From Anaerolineaceae bacterium (GTDB lineage Bacteria > Chloroflexota > Anaerolineae > Aggregatilineales > Phototrophicaceae), in assembly GCA_002699585.1 (NCBI GenBank), contig PABP01000022.1:101416-165415 (forward strand): a stretch of DNA of 64,000 bases, given 5' to 3'. The notes under the pieces were generated by a model. The model was given only the letters and a program-made list of their open reading frames with translations, did no database searches and had not been told where the DNA came from. Positions 8,972 through 19,049 of the stretch are shown piece after piece. Numbering within the stretch: the stretch's first letter is position 1; each line of letters opens with the position of its first letter. A program made the position numbers and the translations under genes.

Positions 8972-9618
8972 GCAAACCCATGTCTTTCTGCCCAGGTGTT
9001 GGGCTTACCAAACCAATCTCGGATCACGGTACCTTGTTCCGCCGTGAAGATGCCATCGGCCTCAGCTATGGTCAGGATGGTGGCGAAGTTCGTCAGCGCG
9101 TGGAACTGGATGCCTGCGTCGGCAAGCGCTGTTTTCGAGGTGGCGAATTCATAACTGACGATAGCGACCATGTCAGTCACGATAGCGCCCTCATCCCGCA
9201 GGGCAGTGACGCCACTTAAGCTGCTGCCACCCGTTGTCACCAGGTCTTCGACCAGCAGCACCGTCTTTTGCTGGACATCGCCGCCTTCGACGCGCTGCAT
9301 CTTGCCATGCTCTTTGGCTTCCTTGCGCACAAAGATGCTCGGCTGCTGCATGTGATAGGCCAGCGCGGAACTATGCGGTACGCCGCCGACGGCAATCCCG
9401 CCGATGACATCAAACGCGAGCGCTTTCTCGGTGATGACATCCGCGAAGCCCTGGATAACGGTATGCCACTGCTGCGGATGATAGGGCAGCCTGCGGTTAT
9501 CGACATATACTGGGGACACCAGTCCCGATTTGAACGTAACGGGCGACTCTGGTGAGAATCCGACTGCGCCGATCTCGATCAGTGCCCGCGCGACAGCTTC
9601 CTGTGTTGTTATGCTCAT
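8968..9618 (-). CDS. pyrE: Orotate phosphoribosyltransferase
   Basis: PyrE joins orotate to PRPP to give OMP. The PRPP-binding signature VLLVEDLVTTGGS is intact, and FDVIGGIAVGGVPHSSALA and FVRKEAKEHG supply the rest of the active site. The frame is open further upstream, but the ATG at 9618 gives MSITTQEAVARAL, the usual N-terminus, so it is chosen (216 residues). It lies 55 bases downstream of pyrD and overlaps pyrF by four bases. Confidence 0.95.
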   Translation of the reverse strand: MSITTQEAVARALIEIGAVGFSPESPVTFKSGLVSPVYVDNRRLPYHPQQWHTVIQGFADVITEKALAFDVIGGIAVGGVPHSSALAYHMQQPSIFVRKEAKEHGKMQRVEGGDVQQKTVLLVEDLVTTGGSSLSGVTALRDEGAIVTDMVAIVSYEFATSKTALADAGIQFHALTNFATILTIAEADGIFTAEQGTVIRDWFGKPNTWAERHGFA

Positions 9619-9673
9619 GGACAGTTTCTCATCATGTTTTTTGTTGTCGTTGTCAAAATAGGGTGATGCCGGA

Positions 9674-10807
9674 CTAAGGTTTATATTCGCTCTGGATGAT
9701 AGCTGCTGCAAATGGCCCTCGGAAGATCAACGCAGACCAGTATTGGACGGCGGCGACATCCAGGTTTTTGAAGCTGCTATAAGAATCGCCGTTGAGCAGG
9801 CCGCCGCAGCCGATCAGGTCCACATTGTAGCCATGCTCGATACTGGCGTTGCGCAGAAGTGTCAGGGCGGTAGTGGCCTCTTTATGTAGCAGTCCCCCAC
9901 CGACGCCTGCCGTCAGTGTATCATCTTCTGGACTGGGCATGCCGAGCGTATTGGTGGCGATCACGGCTTTGATGCCCAACTCGTGGAACACTTTCAGCAT
10001 GGTCGCGTACTGCTCTGGGGCCAGCCGGGGGCTAATTTTGACCCACAGCGGCACATCGACCTGATTTTTGTTCAGGAACTGCATGACATAGCCACACATA
10101 TTGCGTGCTGAGCTTTCCGTTTGTGCGCCAGTGGGGTCATCTTCGGTATTCGGGCAGCTCAGGTTGAGCGTGAACCAGGTCGGCAGCACCTCGCGCTTGA
10201 TGAACACGCCCATCGCTTCGATGACCTGTTTGATGGACTCGCGTTCGTTGTCCACACCGGGCGAGGGGGCAATGTTGATGCCGAATTGTTTGGGCAACTG
10301 GTCTTTGCGCTCGCTCAGGAAGTGCGCCGCCGCTACTGCCCCCGGGTTTTTGAGGCCGACGCGGTTCTGTGTCGATAGTTGGCGTCGGTCGCGCCACATA
10401 ACTGTGCCCGTATTGCCGATGCGCGGATAGCGCGTGAAGGAACCAAATTCTACTGGGCCAACCAACCGGGGCACAATACGCCATCCAGGGATGATGTTTT
10501 GCCCCGCCTTGACCGCTTGTAGGGCCATGCTTTCGTTGGCGTAGCCATGCCCCTTGACGAACCCTGCCGCCAGCATCATGGGGTAATCCAGCGTGATGCC
10601 CCCGACAGGCGTCGGCAACTTGGGGTAGAGCAGGTTGTGTGCGGTCGTTGTAGCTGCCAACCAGAACGGTGAATCTTCAATGCTCTCTAGCCAGTCGATG
10701 AGCATGGCATGCGATTGCTGGGCATCAAACTTATAGATAAATCGCTCGGCATATGACTGATAGCTGACTTCGGCAGCTTTGGCCAGGACGCGCCGTAAGG
10801 GGTTCAT
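9674..10807 (-). CDS. pyrD: Dihydroorotate dehydrogenase, class 2-like with a Cys in the catalytic loop
   Basis: PyrD oxidises dihydroorotate to orotate with FMN. The 377-residue chain has a class 2-like N-terminus (MNPLRRVLAKAA, then FDAQQSHAMLIDWLES), which in quinone-linked enzymes packs on the membrane. The catalytic loop reads NLSCPNT. In class 2 enzymes this position is Ser (NISSPNT), while in class 1 it is Cys (NLSCPN), so the loop looks class 1-like on a class 2-like chain. FMN-binding regions LIGCGGL and VKISP are present. The ATG at 10807 overlaps the pyrC stop as ATGA. No electron-transfer partner gene (pyrK) is nearby, so the electron acceptor is open. Confidence 0.88.
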   Translation of the reverse strand: MNPLRRVLAKAAEVSYQSYAERFIYKFDAQQSHAMLIDWLESIEDSPFWLAATTTAHNLLYPKLPTPVGGITLDYPMMLAAGFVKGHGYANESMALQAVKAGQNIIPGWRIVPRLVGPVEFGSFTRYPRIGNTGTVMWRDRRQLSTQNRVGLKNPGAVAAAHFLSERKDQLPKQFGINIAPSPGVDNERESIKQVIEAMGVFIKREVLPTWFTLNLSCPNTEDDPTGAQTESSARNMCGYVMQFLNKNQVDVPLWVKISPRLAPEQYATMLKVFHELGIKAVIATNTLGMPSPEDDTLTAGVGGGLLHKEATTALTLLRNASIEHGYNVDLIGCGGLLNGDSYSSFKNLDVAAVQYWSALIFRGPFAAAIIQSEYKP

Positions 10808-11883
10808 GCGCCTTCCCCGAATAAGTTGCGCCCGAACCCGCTTTCGACCAGCACGGATTCGCCATCGAACACCTTTGTGCCGCGTATCCACGTTTCGACG
10901 ACGCGGCCTTGAACGGCCATGCCAGCAAAGGGCGACCAGCCGCAGGCGGTATGTAGCTTGCTGTTGTCGATGGTGTAAGTAGCGTCCAGATCAACCAGGG
11001 CATAGGTTTCGTCGGGGCAATCCAGGCCCCAGATTTGCTGGGGGTTTGTAGAAACCATATCGATAACCCGTTCCAGTGACACGCGGCCTTCTTGGGCAGC
11101 GGTCAGCATCAACGGCAGGGTCGTTTCCAGTCCAGGAACGCCTGATGGCGGCGGGTCGCTCTCTTTTTCAGCGATGGTGTGCGGCGCATGGTCGGATTCG
11201 ATGACATCGACCACGCCATTGGCGATGGCCTGCCACAGCATATCGACATCGTGCTGCGTCTTGAGTTCCGGCTTCATGCGGCCATACGCGCCCAGGGTAG
11301 CCACATCGTCTTCGGTCAAAAACAGGTGATGCGGACACACGCCGATGGTTACGGGCAGGCCTTCTTCTTTGGCTGCCTGTAAATCAGCGATTTCCTGTGC
11401 GGTGGAAATATGCAAAAAGTGCGTGTGCTTGCCGAACTGCCGCACCAGCGCCAGGATGTCGCGTACCGTTTCACCCTCAGCATGGACAGCTATCAGACGA
11501 TTGTCGGGCCAAGCGGCATAATGTTTAGCGCGTTCGCCCTGGTCGCTGATGAGCAGATTGCCCGTCGTGGCGTTGTTGAAAATTTTCAGGCCGCAGCAAT
11601 CATCGGCCATGCTGGCGTATTCCGCTGTGTTGTCCGTTTGCCATGCGCCAGCATAGACGCCCCAATCGCAAACGGCCTGTGCGCTGATCGCGGTCAACTT
11701 GGTATCTAGCGCGTCACGGGTGACGGTATTGGGTGGCGTATTGGGCATATCGAAAACAGCCCAGTAACCGCCAGCGACCGCCGCCGCTGTTTCACTATGG
11801 AACGTCGCTTTATGCGCCCAATCCAGGTCACGCATATGCGTATGCGGATCGACCATGCCCGGTATGCGGATCAGCTTAGACAT
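10804..11883 (-). CDS. pyrC: Dihydroorotase
   Basis: PyrC cyclises carbamoyl-aspartate to dihydroorotate. The metal-binding motif VDPHTHMRD is at the N-terminus (residues 11-19), and further metal-ligand histidines are likely in VHAEGE, HFLHIST and VIESDHAPH. These place it in the amidohydrolase superfamily. At 359 residues it is shorter than typical class I bacterial enzymes (about 420) and resembles compact forms that lack part of the N-terminal composite domain. Its start overlaps the pyrB stop by 8 bases and its stop overlaps pyrD, so it is tightly coupled on both sides. Confidence 0.92.
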   Translation of the reverse strand: MSKLIRIPGMVDPHTHMRDLDWAHKATFHSETAAAVAGGYWAVFDMPNTPPNTVTRDALDTKLTAISAQAVCDWGVYAGAWQTDNTAEYASMADDCCGLKIFNNATTGNLLISDQGERAKHYAAWPDNRLIAVHAEGETVRDILALVRQFGKHTHFLHISTAQEIADLQAAKEEGLPVTIGVCPHHLFLTEDDVATLGAYGRMKPELKTQHDVDMLWQAIANGVVDVIESDHAPHTIAEKESDPPPSGVPGLETTLPLMLTAAQEGRVSLERVIDMVSTNPQQIWGLDCPDETYALVDLDATYTIDNSKLHTACGWSPFAGMAVQGRVVETWIRGTKVFDGESVLVESGFGRNLFGEGA

Positions 11884-12940
11884 ACGCTTCCCGCAGGACT
11901 TTGGCCAGCAGCGCCATTCTTACGAACATGCCGTTTTCCATCTGCTCGAAGTAAATCGAGCGCGGGTCGGCATCCAGACCTTCATGATCTTCAACTGTGC
12001 CCATCTCATGCTTGCGAGGCAGGGGATGCATCAGAACGGCGTTTTTGGGCGCCTGGTCCAGCAGTTCCGGGACCATGATGAAGTGGTCTTTGATGGCGTC
12101 GTAGGCTTCTTTGTTGGCGAAGCGTTCTTCCTGAATGCGCGTCCAGTAGAGTACGTCACTTTCACCGAGTACATCGTCTAGCGCTTCCGTCTCGTGGATT
12201 TCCACGTCGAGGTCGGTCAGCATGGCGATGATGCTCTCCGGCATACGCAGCGTCTCCGGTGCAACCATATTCAGGCGCGTGCCTTTGGGTCGATAGTAGG
12301 CGATCAGCTTGGATAACGAATGCACTGTGCGGCCATTCTTGAGATCACCAACTAGCGTGATGCTCTGATGATCCAGCGCGCCCTTGCTGTCGATGATGGT
12401 GAACAGGTCCAGTAGGGCCTGCGTCGGATGCTCACCGACGCCATCGCCGCCGCTGACGACGACCGTGCGCTTGTCGATGCGCTGGTTAAGCTTGTCCAAG
12501 AAGTAAGCCGCTTCGTAGGATGAACCGACTTGCGGGTGGCGCAGCACGATCACATCGGCATAGCAACCCGCCGCACGGACCGTATCGGCTAAATTCTCAC
12601 CTTTATACACCGATGAGAAGCGAACGCCGTTGCTGGCCGCAATGACATCGCCACCTAAGCGCCGCATGGCTGCCTGGAAGGACATATCAGTACGGGTGCT
12701 GGACTCATAAAAAAGCGAGGCCATAACGCGCCCCGCTGCGATTTCCGTCAGACCTCGGTCATGCTGGCGACTGCGCTTGCGTATGGATTTGGTGGCGTCG
12801 AATAGGATTTCTAAATCGTCTTTGGCGAACTGATCAACGGAGATGATGTGCTTGCCCTGGAATTTCCCTGCGATTTTGGCAGGGGCAAATGTGTGACGGT
12901 GCGGGCTGGGTCCTGCCGTCACAGTGGCATCTTCAGTCAT
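11876..12940 (-). CDS. pyrB: Aspartate carbamoyltransferase, catalytic subunit
   Basis: PyrB condenses carbamoyl phosphate with aspartate, the committed step of pyrimidine synthesis. The carbamoyl-phosphate motif ESSTRTDMSF and the HPLPR motif near the C-terminus are intact, and VLRHPQ matches the aspartate-binding side. The frame is open upstream, but the ATG at 12940 follows an AGGAG with ideal spacing and gives a 354-residue protein, so it is preferred. It is the first gene of pyrB-C-D-E-F. No regulatory subunit gene (pyrI) is next to it. Confidence 0.95.
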   Translation of the reverse strand: MTEDATVTAGPSPHRHTFAPAKIAGKFQGKHIISVDQFAKDDLEILFDATKSIRKRSRQHDRGLTEIAAGRVMASLFYESSTRTDMSFQAAMRRLGGDVIAASNGVRFSSVYKGENLADTVRAAGCYADVIVLRHPQVGSSYEAAYFLDKLNQRIDKRTVVVSGGDGVGEHPTQALLDLFTIIDSKGALDHQSITLVGDLKNGRTVHSLSKLIAYYRPKGTRLNMVAPETLRMPESIIAMLTDLDVEIHETEALDDVLGESDVLYWTRIQEERFANKEAYDAIKDHFIMVPELLDQAPKNAVLMHPLPRKHEMGTVEDHEGLDADPRSIYFEQMENGMFVRMALLAKVLREAYV

Positions 12941-13262
12941 GCCTACTCCTGAGCTAAAAAAGTGGATGTCCGGCACATTATAACAAGGGACAGCGTTGTG
13001 CTGTAGGCCATTTATCATATCTTAGGGTATGGCTTGTCATCCGATGGCATTCCGCTATACTGGCTTGCGAATGCAATCAGATGACGTTGGGCAGTTTTTA
13101 TCTCCACGCGGCTTTGCCACTTCATAACCCTTTTTCAGCATCCGTTGACTATTTCGGTTGGTTGATGCGGGGCGCTCTAGCGAGCGGTCGGCTGTTTTTG
13201 CGTGCCTGCCTGCTGATATTTGATTGCAAACAAATAACACAATCATAGGTGAAACAAACATC
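12941..13262. other. Divergent promoter region between pyrB and asnB
   Basis: These 322 bases must hold the promoters for both pyrB (leftward) and asnB (rightward). On the minus strand a TATGAT (13014-13019) preceded 15 bases upstream by ATGACA (13035-13040) is a weak candidate for the pyr promoter. I find no convincing PyrR-type attenuator or riboswitch. The asnB start is preceded by AGGTGA about 9 bases away. Confidence 0.35.
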
Positions 13263-14759
13263 ATGTGCGGTATTTTTGGCGTCTTTGGCAAATCGGGCTT
13301 CTCTGTGGAACAGCATCTCAAGTTACTTGACCATCGCGGGCCGGATCACAATGAAGCCGTAGCGATCAAACAGACCATTCTGGGGCATACGCGCCTCTCA
13401 ATTGTTGATGTGGATGGCGGCGACCAACCCCTGCATTCCACAGACAGCCGCTATCATCTCATTAGCAATGGGGAAATCTACAATCACGAAGATATTCGTC
13501 AGCAACTTGCAGACTATCCGTTCCAGACTGACAGCGACAGCGAAGCGATTTTAGCTGCCTACGAGCACTATGGCCCGGATGCTATCTATCATCTGGATGG
13601 CATGTTCGCCTTTGCGCTATACGACCAGCAGGAGAATACGATTTTCCTGGCGCGTGATCCGATTGGCATCAAGCCGCTGTATTATGGCTGGCAGGGGGAT
13701 ACGCTCTATTTTGCGTCTGAGATCAAGAGCCTGCACGACCTGGTTGATGAGCTCCATGAGTTCCCGCCGGGGCATTATTACTATCAGGGCGAGTTCGTGC
13801 GCTACTATGACCTGCACCAACTCCCGACCCATTCGGATGCCGTAACCGCACCCTCCATTGCCGATATTCGCCAGTCGCTAACGGAGGCGGTACACAAGCG
13901 CCTGATGTCGGATGTGCCTCTGGGTGTTTACCTCAGTGGCGGGCTGGACAGCACCATCGTCGCGTCGATTGTTGCCCAGGTGAAGCCTGATGTACATTCG
14001 TTCGCGGTGGGCATCGAGGGCAGCCAGGACATCGAGAATGCGCGTCAGGCCGCGAAGACGCTGGCCACCCAGCACCATGAATATATCTACACCGCCGATG
14101 AAATCCGCGAAGCGCTGCCAAACGTCATTTACTACCTGGAATCGTTCGATCCGTCGCTGGTGCGCAGCGCCATTCCCAATTACTTTCTGGCTCGTATGAC
14201 GCGCCAGCATGTGGTGGTCGTACTAACAGGCGAGGGCGCTGATGAACTGTACGCGGGTTATCATTACCTCAAGGAAGTTGATGAAGACCATCTGGGCGAC
14301 GAACTCGTTGAGCTGATTGCGACCCTGTATAACTGCAATCTCCAGCGCTGCGACCGCATGACGATGGCCCACAGCATTGAAGCCCGTGTGCCATTCCTCG
14401 ATACGGACTTCATTAAGTTGTCGCTGCAAGTATCCAAAGCCTACAAAATTCACCCGCAGACGCAGGTCGAAAAGTGGGCACTGCGAGAAGCCTTCGCCGA
14501 CATCCTGCCGGAGAACGTCACCTGGCGCAAAAAAGAGCAGTTCTCGCATGGGGCCGGGTCGAACCACTTGCTGGTCGATATGGCGGAAGCGCAATACAGC
14601 GATACGGATTATCTGATTAAGAAGGGTGCTATTTACCATCAAACGGGCATCGACATCACCTCAAAGGAGATGCTGATGTACTACGACATATTTGATGGCT
14701 TCTTCTCGGACAAGGCCAAGTCGCTGGTCAAGCTGTGGCGCGGCCATGATGTCGCCTGA
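13263..14759 (+). CDS. asnB: Asparagine synthase, glutamine-hydrolysing
   Basis: AsnB amidates aspartate using glutamine and ATP. The start at 13263 is set by biology: the protein must begin MCGIFG, because Cys2 is the glutaminase nucleophile exposed after Met removal; an in-frame ATG-less extension upstream is therefore rejected. The synthetase half has the pyrophosphatase motif SGGLDSTIVASI and TGEGADELYAGY. At 498 residues it is of normal short class B length. It converges with pgl, whose stop lies 12 bases away. Confidence 0.95.
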   Translation: MCGIFGVFGKSGFSVEQHLKLLDHRGPDHNEAVAIKQTILGHTRLSIVDVDGGDQPLHSTDSRYHLISNGEIYNHEDIRQQLADYPFQTDSDSEAILAAYEHYGPDAIYHLDGMFAFALYDQQENTIFLARDPIGIKPLYYGWQGDTLYFASEIKSLHDLVDELHEFPPGHYYYQGEFVRYYDLHQLPTHSDAVTAPSIADIRQSLTEAVHKRLMSDVPLGVYLSGGLDSTIVASIVAQVKPDVHSFAVGIEGSQDIENARQAAKTLATQHHEYIYTADEIREALPNVIYYLESFDPSLVRSAIPNYFLARMTRQHVVVVLTGEGADELYAGYHYLKEVDEDHLGDELVELIATLYNCNLQRCDRMTMAHSIEARVPFLDTDFIKLSLQVSKAYKIHPQTQVEKWALREAFADILPENVTWRKKEQFSHGAGSNHLLVDMAEAQYSDTDYLIKKGAIYHQTGIDITSKEMLMYYDIFDGFFSDKAKSLVKLWRGHDVA

Positions 14760-14771
14760 TGAGATAATTCG

Positions 14772-15506
14772 CTAGATTTCTTCGTCAACCTCGTCTAACA
14801 AGGCCCCGGCAGCCTGGTCAACTAACCATGTGACCATGTTGTTCTGGGGCTGGATAAGCTGGGCCGGATAGGTCGCGGGTGGGGCGGTGTCGATAACTTC
14901 TTTGAGGCGCTCGGTTTTGCCATCGCCTGCGACCAGGAACATGACATTCTCGCTGATGTTGAGCAGTGGCAGGGTCATGGTCAGGCGCGTTGTGTCGTGC
15001 TGCGGGACGACGTTGGCTACCACCCACTTTTCTTTTTCGTTGAGGGCGGCTGTTCCAGGGAAAAGAGACGCCGTATGACCATCATCGCCCATGCCCAGGA
15101 TGACCATATCAAAACCGAGGTCGTCCTTCATGTAGCCGCGAATCTCGGCTTCGTACAGGGCAGCCGCCTGCGTCGGATCGACTTCGCCGCGCATGCGATA
15201 GATATTCGGTTCTGGGATGGGTACGCGGTCGAACAGGTCGGCTTTGGCCATGCCGTAGTTGCTATCGGGATGATCCGGTGGGACGGTGCGTTCATCACCA
15301 AAGAAGATATACACGCGCTCCCAGTCGATGGCATCGGCATAGGCCGGGTCGGCCAGCCGTTCGTAGACCGGGCGTGGGGTCGAGCCGCCCGCCAGCACCA
15401 GGCTAAAACGATCATTGTGTTCCAGTGTCGCGTTGATGATGCGCGTCAACCGCAGGGCTGCGAATTCAATCAATCTGTCTTTGCTTGATGCTCGTATGAT
15501 ACGCAT
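14772..15506 (-). CDS. pgl: 6-phosphogluconolactonase
   Basis: Pgl hydrolyses 6-phosphogluconolactone, the second step of the oxidative pentose phosphate pathway. The 244-residue protein belongs to the NagB/DevB family: FSLVLAGGSTPRPVYERLA and VYIFFGDERTVPPDHPDSN are the substrate-phosphate and active-site blocks, and MVILGMGDDGHTASLFPG is the family's most conserved segment. It lies 45 bases downstream of zwf in a gnd-zwf-pgl operon, which covers the whole oxidative branch. Confidence 0.94.
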   Translation of the reverse strand: MRIIRASSKDRLIEFAALRLTRIINATLEHNDRFSLVLAGGSTPRPVYERLADPAYADAIDWERVYIFFGDERTVPPDHPDSNYGMAKADLFDRVPIPEPNIYRMRGEVDPTQAAALYEAEIRGYMKDDLGFDMVILGMGDDGHTASLFPGTAALNEKEKWVVANVVPQHDTTRLTMTLPLLNISENVMFLVAGDGKTERLKEVIDTAPPATYPAQLIQPQNNMVTWLVDQAAGALLDEVDEEI

Positions 15507-15551
15507 ATCTGCCTTCTTTGCCGTTTTTATACTAGCTGCGTTGTCGTGACC

Positions 15552-17000
15552 CTAATGATCCTCATGGATGCAGCCACTGGGCTGCCACTGACGACCATCC
15601 TGCTCCATAAATTCTTCGGCGTCCAATGGCCCCATGCTGCCAGGTTGGTACGTGATGCGCGGGCTGTCCGTTTTGCGCTCGGAGTACCCAATGATCGGGT
15701 CGAACAGGGACCAGGCAGCTTCGATCTCGTCGCTGCGAGTGAACAGCGAGGCATCGCCTTCGAGGGCGTCCAGCAGCAGCCGTTCATAAGCATCACCGGT
15801 AGGCTCTTCAAACGAATCCGCATAGTGGAACTGCAACTGGGCCGTACGGAAAGCTTGCTGACCCGGAATTTTGGCTTCAAATTGCAGGTGGATGCCTTCA
15901 TCGGGTTGGATGCACAGCGACAGCACGTTATGGCTGCCTTTCTTGCTACCAACCGCCTGCTGGAACATCATATGCGGCGGAGACTTGAATTCGACCAGGA
16001 TTTTGGTCACCTTGTGCTTGAGGGCTTTGCCGGACCGCAGGTAGAAAGGCACGCCTTTCCAGCGCCAATTGTCGATCTGTAACTTGACGGCGGCGTAGGT
16101 CGGCGTCCGTGAATCAGGGTCGACGCCTTTGGTTTTCCTATAGTCATTGTACTGTGCGAACAGGACTTCACTGTATTTCACAGGTCGGATCGAATTGAGC
16201 ACCTTGACCTTCTCATTACGCAGGGCAGTGGCGTCAAATGACGTGGGGGGTTCCATTGCTACCAGCATCAGCAGTTGCAGAATATGGTTCTGGAACATAT
16301 CGCGCAGGACACCAGCGCTATCATAATAATCGCCACGCGTACCGACATCGACTGTTTCTGCGACGGTTATCTGCACATTATCGATGTAGTTGCGGTTCCA
16401 GATTGGCTCAAAAATCGTATTGGCAAAACGGAAGAACAGGATGTTCTGGGCTGTTTCTTTCCCCAGATAATGGTCAATACGATAGACTTGATTTTCCTGG
16501 AAATTCTGGTGAACGACCTCATTCAGCTTTTGTGCTGATGCCAGATCGGTACCGAACGGCTTTTCAATGATGATCCGTCGCCAGCCGCCATTTTCCTGGT
16601 TCAAGCCGCTCTCGCCCAGATTGGTGATAATCGGCTCATACAGGAAGGGCGCCACCGAAAGATAGTAGAGACGGTTGGCATCGCCACCCCCCTCAATTTC
16701 TTTCAGATCTTTTTCCAGTACTTCATAGACCTCAAGTTTAGAGGCATCCGAGGGCAGATAATACAGATGCGGCGCGAACTGCTCCCATGTGTCTTCGTCA
16801 AAGTTGCCGTTGAACTCTTTGACAGCTTCTTTCATGCTATCTCGGAATTCATGATGCTCGTATTTGGTACGCGACACGCCAATGATGTTGAGGTCATCGG
16901 GCAAACGTTTACTCTTGAATTGATGGTATAGCGCCGGGATCAGCTTGCGATGGGTCAGGTCGCCCGATGCGCCAAAGATGACAATACTGGTTGCGGTCAT
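15552..17000 (-). CDS. zwf: Glucose-6-phosphate 1-dehydrogenase
   Basis: Zwf oxidises glucose 6-phosphate to the lactone with reduction of NAD(P). The nucleotide fold starts [17 protein letters not shown], and the active-site signature RIDHYLGKE is intact, as is the substrate-binding IIEKPFGTD. At 482 residues it is normal length. The ATG at 17000 overlaps the gnd stop as ATGA, so both are likely made in step. The cofactor preference is not determined. Confidence 0.96.
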   Translation of the reverse strand: MTATSIVIFGASGDLTHRKLIPALYHQFKSKRLPDDLNIIGVSRTKYEHHEFRDSMKEAVKEFNGNFDEDTWEQFAPHLYYLPSDASKLEVYEVLEKDLKEIEGGGDANRLYYLSVAPFLYEPIITNLGESGLNQENGGWRRIIIEKPFGTDLASAQKLNEVVHQNFQENQVYRIDHYLGKETAQNILFFRFANTIFEPIWNRNYIDNVQITVAETVDVGTRGDYYDSAGVLRDMFQNHILQLLMLVAMEPPTSFDATALRNEKVKVLNSIRPVKYSEVLFAQYNDYRKTKGVDPDSRTPTYAAVKLQIDNWRWKGVPFYLRSGKALKHKVTKILVEFKSPPHMMFQQAVGSKKGSHNVLSLCIQPDEGIHLQFEAKIPGQQAFRTAQLQFHYADSFEEPTGDAYERLLLDALEGDASLFTRSDEIEAAWSLFDPIIGYSERKTDSPRITYQPGSMGPLDAEEFMEQDGRQWQPSGCIHEDH

Positions 17001-17908
17001 TCGTCACCTACTTTCTTAATTTTGTGCCCCCCGAACTGGTTGCGCATCACAGCTAGCAGCTTATCCGTGTAGCCATCTTCCCGGCTGCGGATGCGCCGCA
17101 GCAGCGATTCAGTTATGACCGGGGCCGACACATTCAAATCAATGGCCTCTAAGACTGTCCAATGGCCTTCGCCGGAATCATTGACATACGCTGAAACGTT
17201 GTCAAAGTCCTGGTCGTTTTCGAAGGCATCTTTAATCAGGTCCAGCAGCCAGGAACGAATGACACTCCCGACCTGCCAGATGCGCGATACCTCGACCAGA
17301 TCGAGGTCAAAAGCTTCTTTTTTCTTGAGGATGGCAAAGCCTTCTGCGTAGGCTTGCATCATGCCATATTCGATGCCGTTGTGGACCATCTTGACGAAGT
17401 GGCCCGCGCCGCTCGGCCCGACGTAGCCCCAACCTTGATCGGGTGCCGGGGCCAGCGTTTCAAAAATGGGGCGCAGATGCTCGACGATGTCTTTCTCGCC
17501 GCCGATCATCATGCTGTAGCCTTCATCGATGCCCCATACGCCGCCGCTGGTGCCGACATCGACGAAGTGAATGTCTTTCCTGGCCAGGTCTTGCGCATGG
17601 CGCATGGCGTTCTTGTAATAGGAATTGCCGCCGTCGATGATGATGTCACCGGGGTCGAGCAGTTCGGAGAGTTTGCTAATGGTGCTTTCGGTCGGGGAAC
17701 CTGATGGGACCATGACCCACACAGCGCGTGGCGCGTCTAGTTTGCTCACCAGTGCGCTCAGGTCTTTTGCGCCAGTCGCGCCATCAATTTCTGCCTTTTT
17801 GATGGCATTCGCATTCAAATCGGTCACGACCAATTCGTGGCCACCTTTTAAGAGGCGTTCCGACATGAACGCACCCATCTTCCCCAGACCAACCATACCT
17901 AATTGCAT
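16997..17908 (-). CDS. gnd: 6-phosphogluconate dehydrogenase, decarboxylating (short NAD-type)
   Basis: Gnd converts 6-phosphogluconate to ribulose 5-phosphate. At 303 residues it belongs to the short GntZ/YqeC-like group, not the 470-residue classical enzyme. The Rossmann motif [13 protein letters not shown] is followed by LVVTDLN; the acidic residue at the end of the second strand suggests NAD rather than NADP, which is inference. The substrate block [17 protein letters not shown] contains the catalytic Lys and the His-Asn pair. It is the first gene of the operon; the 142 bases upstream probably hold the promoter. Confidence 0.93.
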   Translation of the reverse strand: MQLGMVGLGKMGAFMSERLLKGGHELVVTDLNANAIKKAEIDGATGAKDLSALVSKLDAPRAVWVMVPSGSPTESTISKLSELLDPGDIIIDGGNSYYKNAMRHAQDLARKDIHFVDVGTSGGVWGIDEGYSMMIGGEKDIVEHLRPIFETLAPAPDQGWGYVGPSGAGHFVKMVHNGIEYGMMQAYAEGFAILKKKEAFDLDLVEVSRIWQVGSVIRSWLLDLIKDAFENDQDFDNVSAYVNDSGEGHWTVLEAIDLNVSAPVITESLLRRIRSREDGYTDKLLAVMRNQFGGHKIKKVGDE

Positions 17909-18050
17909 GTTGTTCTCCCGATGTTTTTCTAGTTAATCGGGGCGCTTGTTCCCAAGCGGCCACTGTACTCTGACGAGACGGATCTGGTCGGACTTTCGCT
18001 TTACTTATCGTTTATTGATTTTGCAGACATCACTCTAACAAAGTTGCCGC

Positions 18051-18977
18051 TTAGTCGCTGGTGGGGCCATTATCGCGATACATCATCAAGAAATCGGCTA
18101 CATCGACCCAATTGCCGTGGGCGATCATCTCGATGTGGGCGTGGGCACTGCTGCTGCGTCCCGTGCTGCCGACGCGGCCCAGTCGCTGTCCAGCATAAAT
18201 TTGTTGACCTTGCGTCACGAATACGACCGACATATGGGCATAGCCGCTGTAGATGCCCCTGCCGTGGTCGATCAGCACGTAGTTGCCGCGAATTGGCAAA
18301 TGCCCCGCGAAGACCACGCGCCCACTGGCGATGCTATGGGTGGATTCCCCGGTCGAGGCTTGATAATCCCAGCCGGTGTGCAGCGTGTTGTACGTGCCAT
18401 TGAAGAGACGCACAGCCCCAAACGGCGATGTAAATTCGCGATTCACTCCCAGGTTGAAGCCGTTCTCATCCCAGAGCACATCTTCGGTAATCTGGCTGGC
18501 GATGTCGAAAATGCTACCCAGTTCATTGGCCTCGATTTCCGGGTTGAGGATGCTTTCATCAATGCCGGGGATATCGACGCTTTGCTGAATAAACCCGCCG
18601 CTGCTGACTTCCAGGGGGAAGGAGACTGTCTTTTCGTCACCATCTTCATAGATGAACTGCGCCTGAGCTTCGTAGGTGCGGATGGCCTGTTCCATCGGCA
18701 CACTGACGAAAGCATAACGCGCGTCGTCAATAACGAATGTTGGGTAGGTTGCACCAAAGACGAGGATCTGCCCATCTGCCAGATTCGCGTCGATCAGGCG
18801 TACCAGCCCGACCCGACCCTGTTTGAGGTCACTGAAGAAGACATCGATCAATGCTGCCCCGTCATCATATGTGGATATGGGTTCTGCATCCGGGACCGCC
18901 TCGGCCTGAATGCGAAGTGCGGCCAGCAAGCACAAAATCAGGCTGACAGACACATGGACGAAAACACTACGACGCAT
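18051..18977 (-). CDS. Secreted M23-family metallopeptidase (LytM domain)
   Basis: The 308-residue protein has an N-terminal signal peptide (basic MRRS, hydrophobic core VFVHVSVSLILCLLAALRI). The C-terminal third carries the zinc site of M23/LytM endopeptidases: HTGWDYQ, where the His and Asp are ligands, and the HAHIEM triad-like motif. GHLPIRGNYVLIDHGRGIYSGYAHM is the typical surrounding. M23 enzymes cleave peptidoglycan cross-bridges or act as scaffolds. The N-terminal 180 residues are beta-rich and unassigned, with an M23-associated N-terminal domain plausible. It is flanked by glgB and the gnd operon on the same strand with no visible functional link. Confidence 0.88.
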   Translation of the reverse strand: MRRSVFVHVSVSLILCLLAALRIQAEAVPDAEPISTYDDGAALIDVFFSDLKQGRVGLVRLIDANLADGQILVFGATYPTFVIDDARYAFVSVPMEQAIRTYEAQAQFIYEDGDEKTVSFPLEVSSGGFIQQSVDIPGIDESILNPEIEANELGSIFDIASQITEDVLWDENGFNLGVNREFTSPFGAVRLFNGTYNTLHTGWDYQASTGESTHSIASGRVVFAGHLPIRGNYVLIDHGRGIYSGYAHMSVVFVTQGQQIYAGQRLGRVGSTGRSSSAHAHIEMIAHGNWVDVADFLMMYRDNGPTSD

Positions 18978-19049
18978 GGTTGCTCCTGCGATGATTAGAT
19001 GTGGCTATGTAACTGATGGCAGAGTATAAAGCCTGTTGCGCGTCAGTGG

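Noticed and set aside
12941..13262. PyrR-type attenuator or riboswitch ahead of pyrB
   Set aside because: I could not find an anti-terminator/terminator pair or a conserved PyrR-binding loop, so only a weak promoter is noted.
18117..18998. Long plus-strand open frame of about 293 codons over the M23 peptidase gene
   Set aside because: It is exactly antisense to the peptidase, which has a signal peptide and an intact zinc site. The antisense translation has no recognisable domain.
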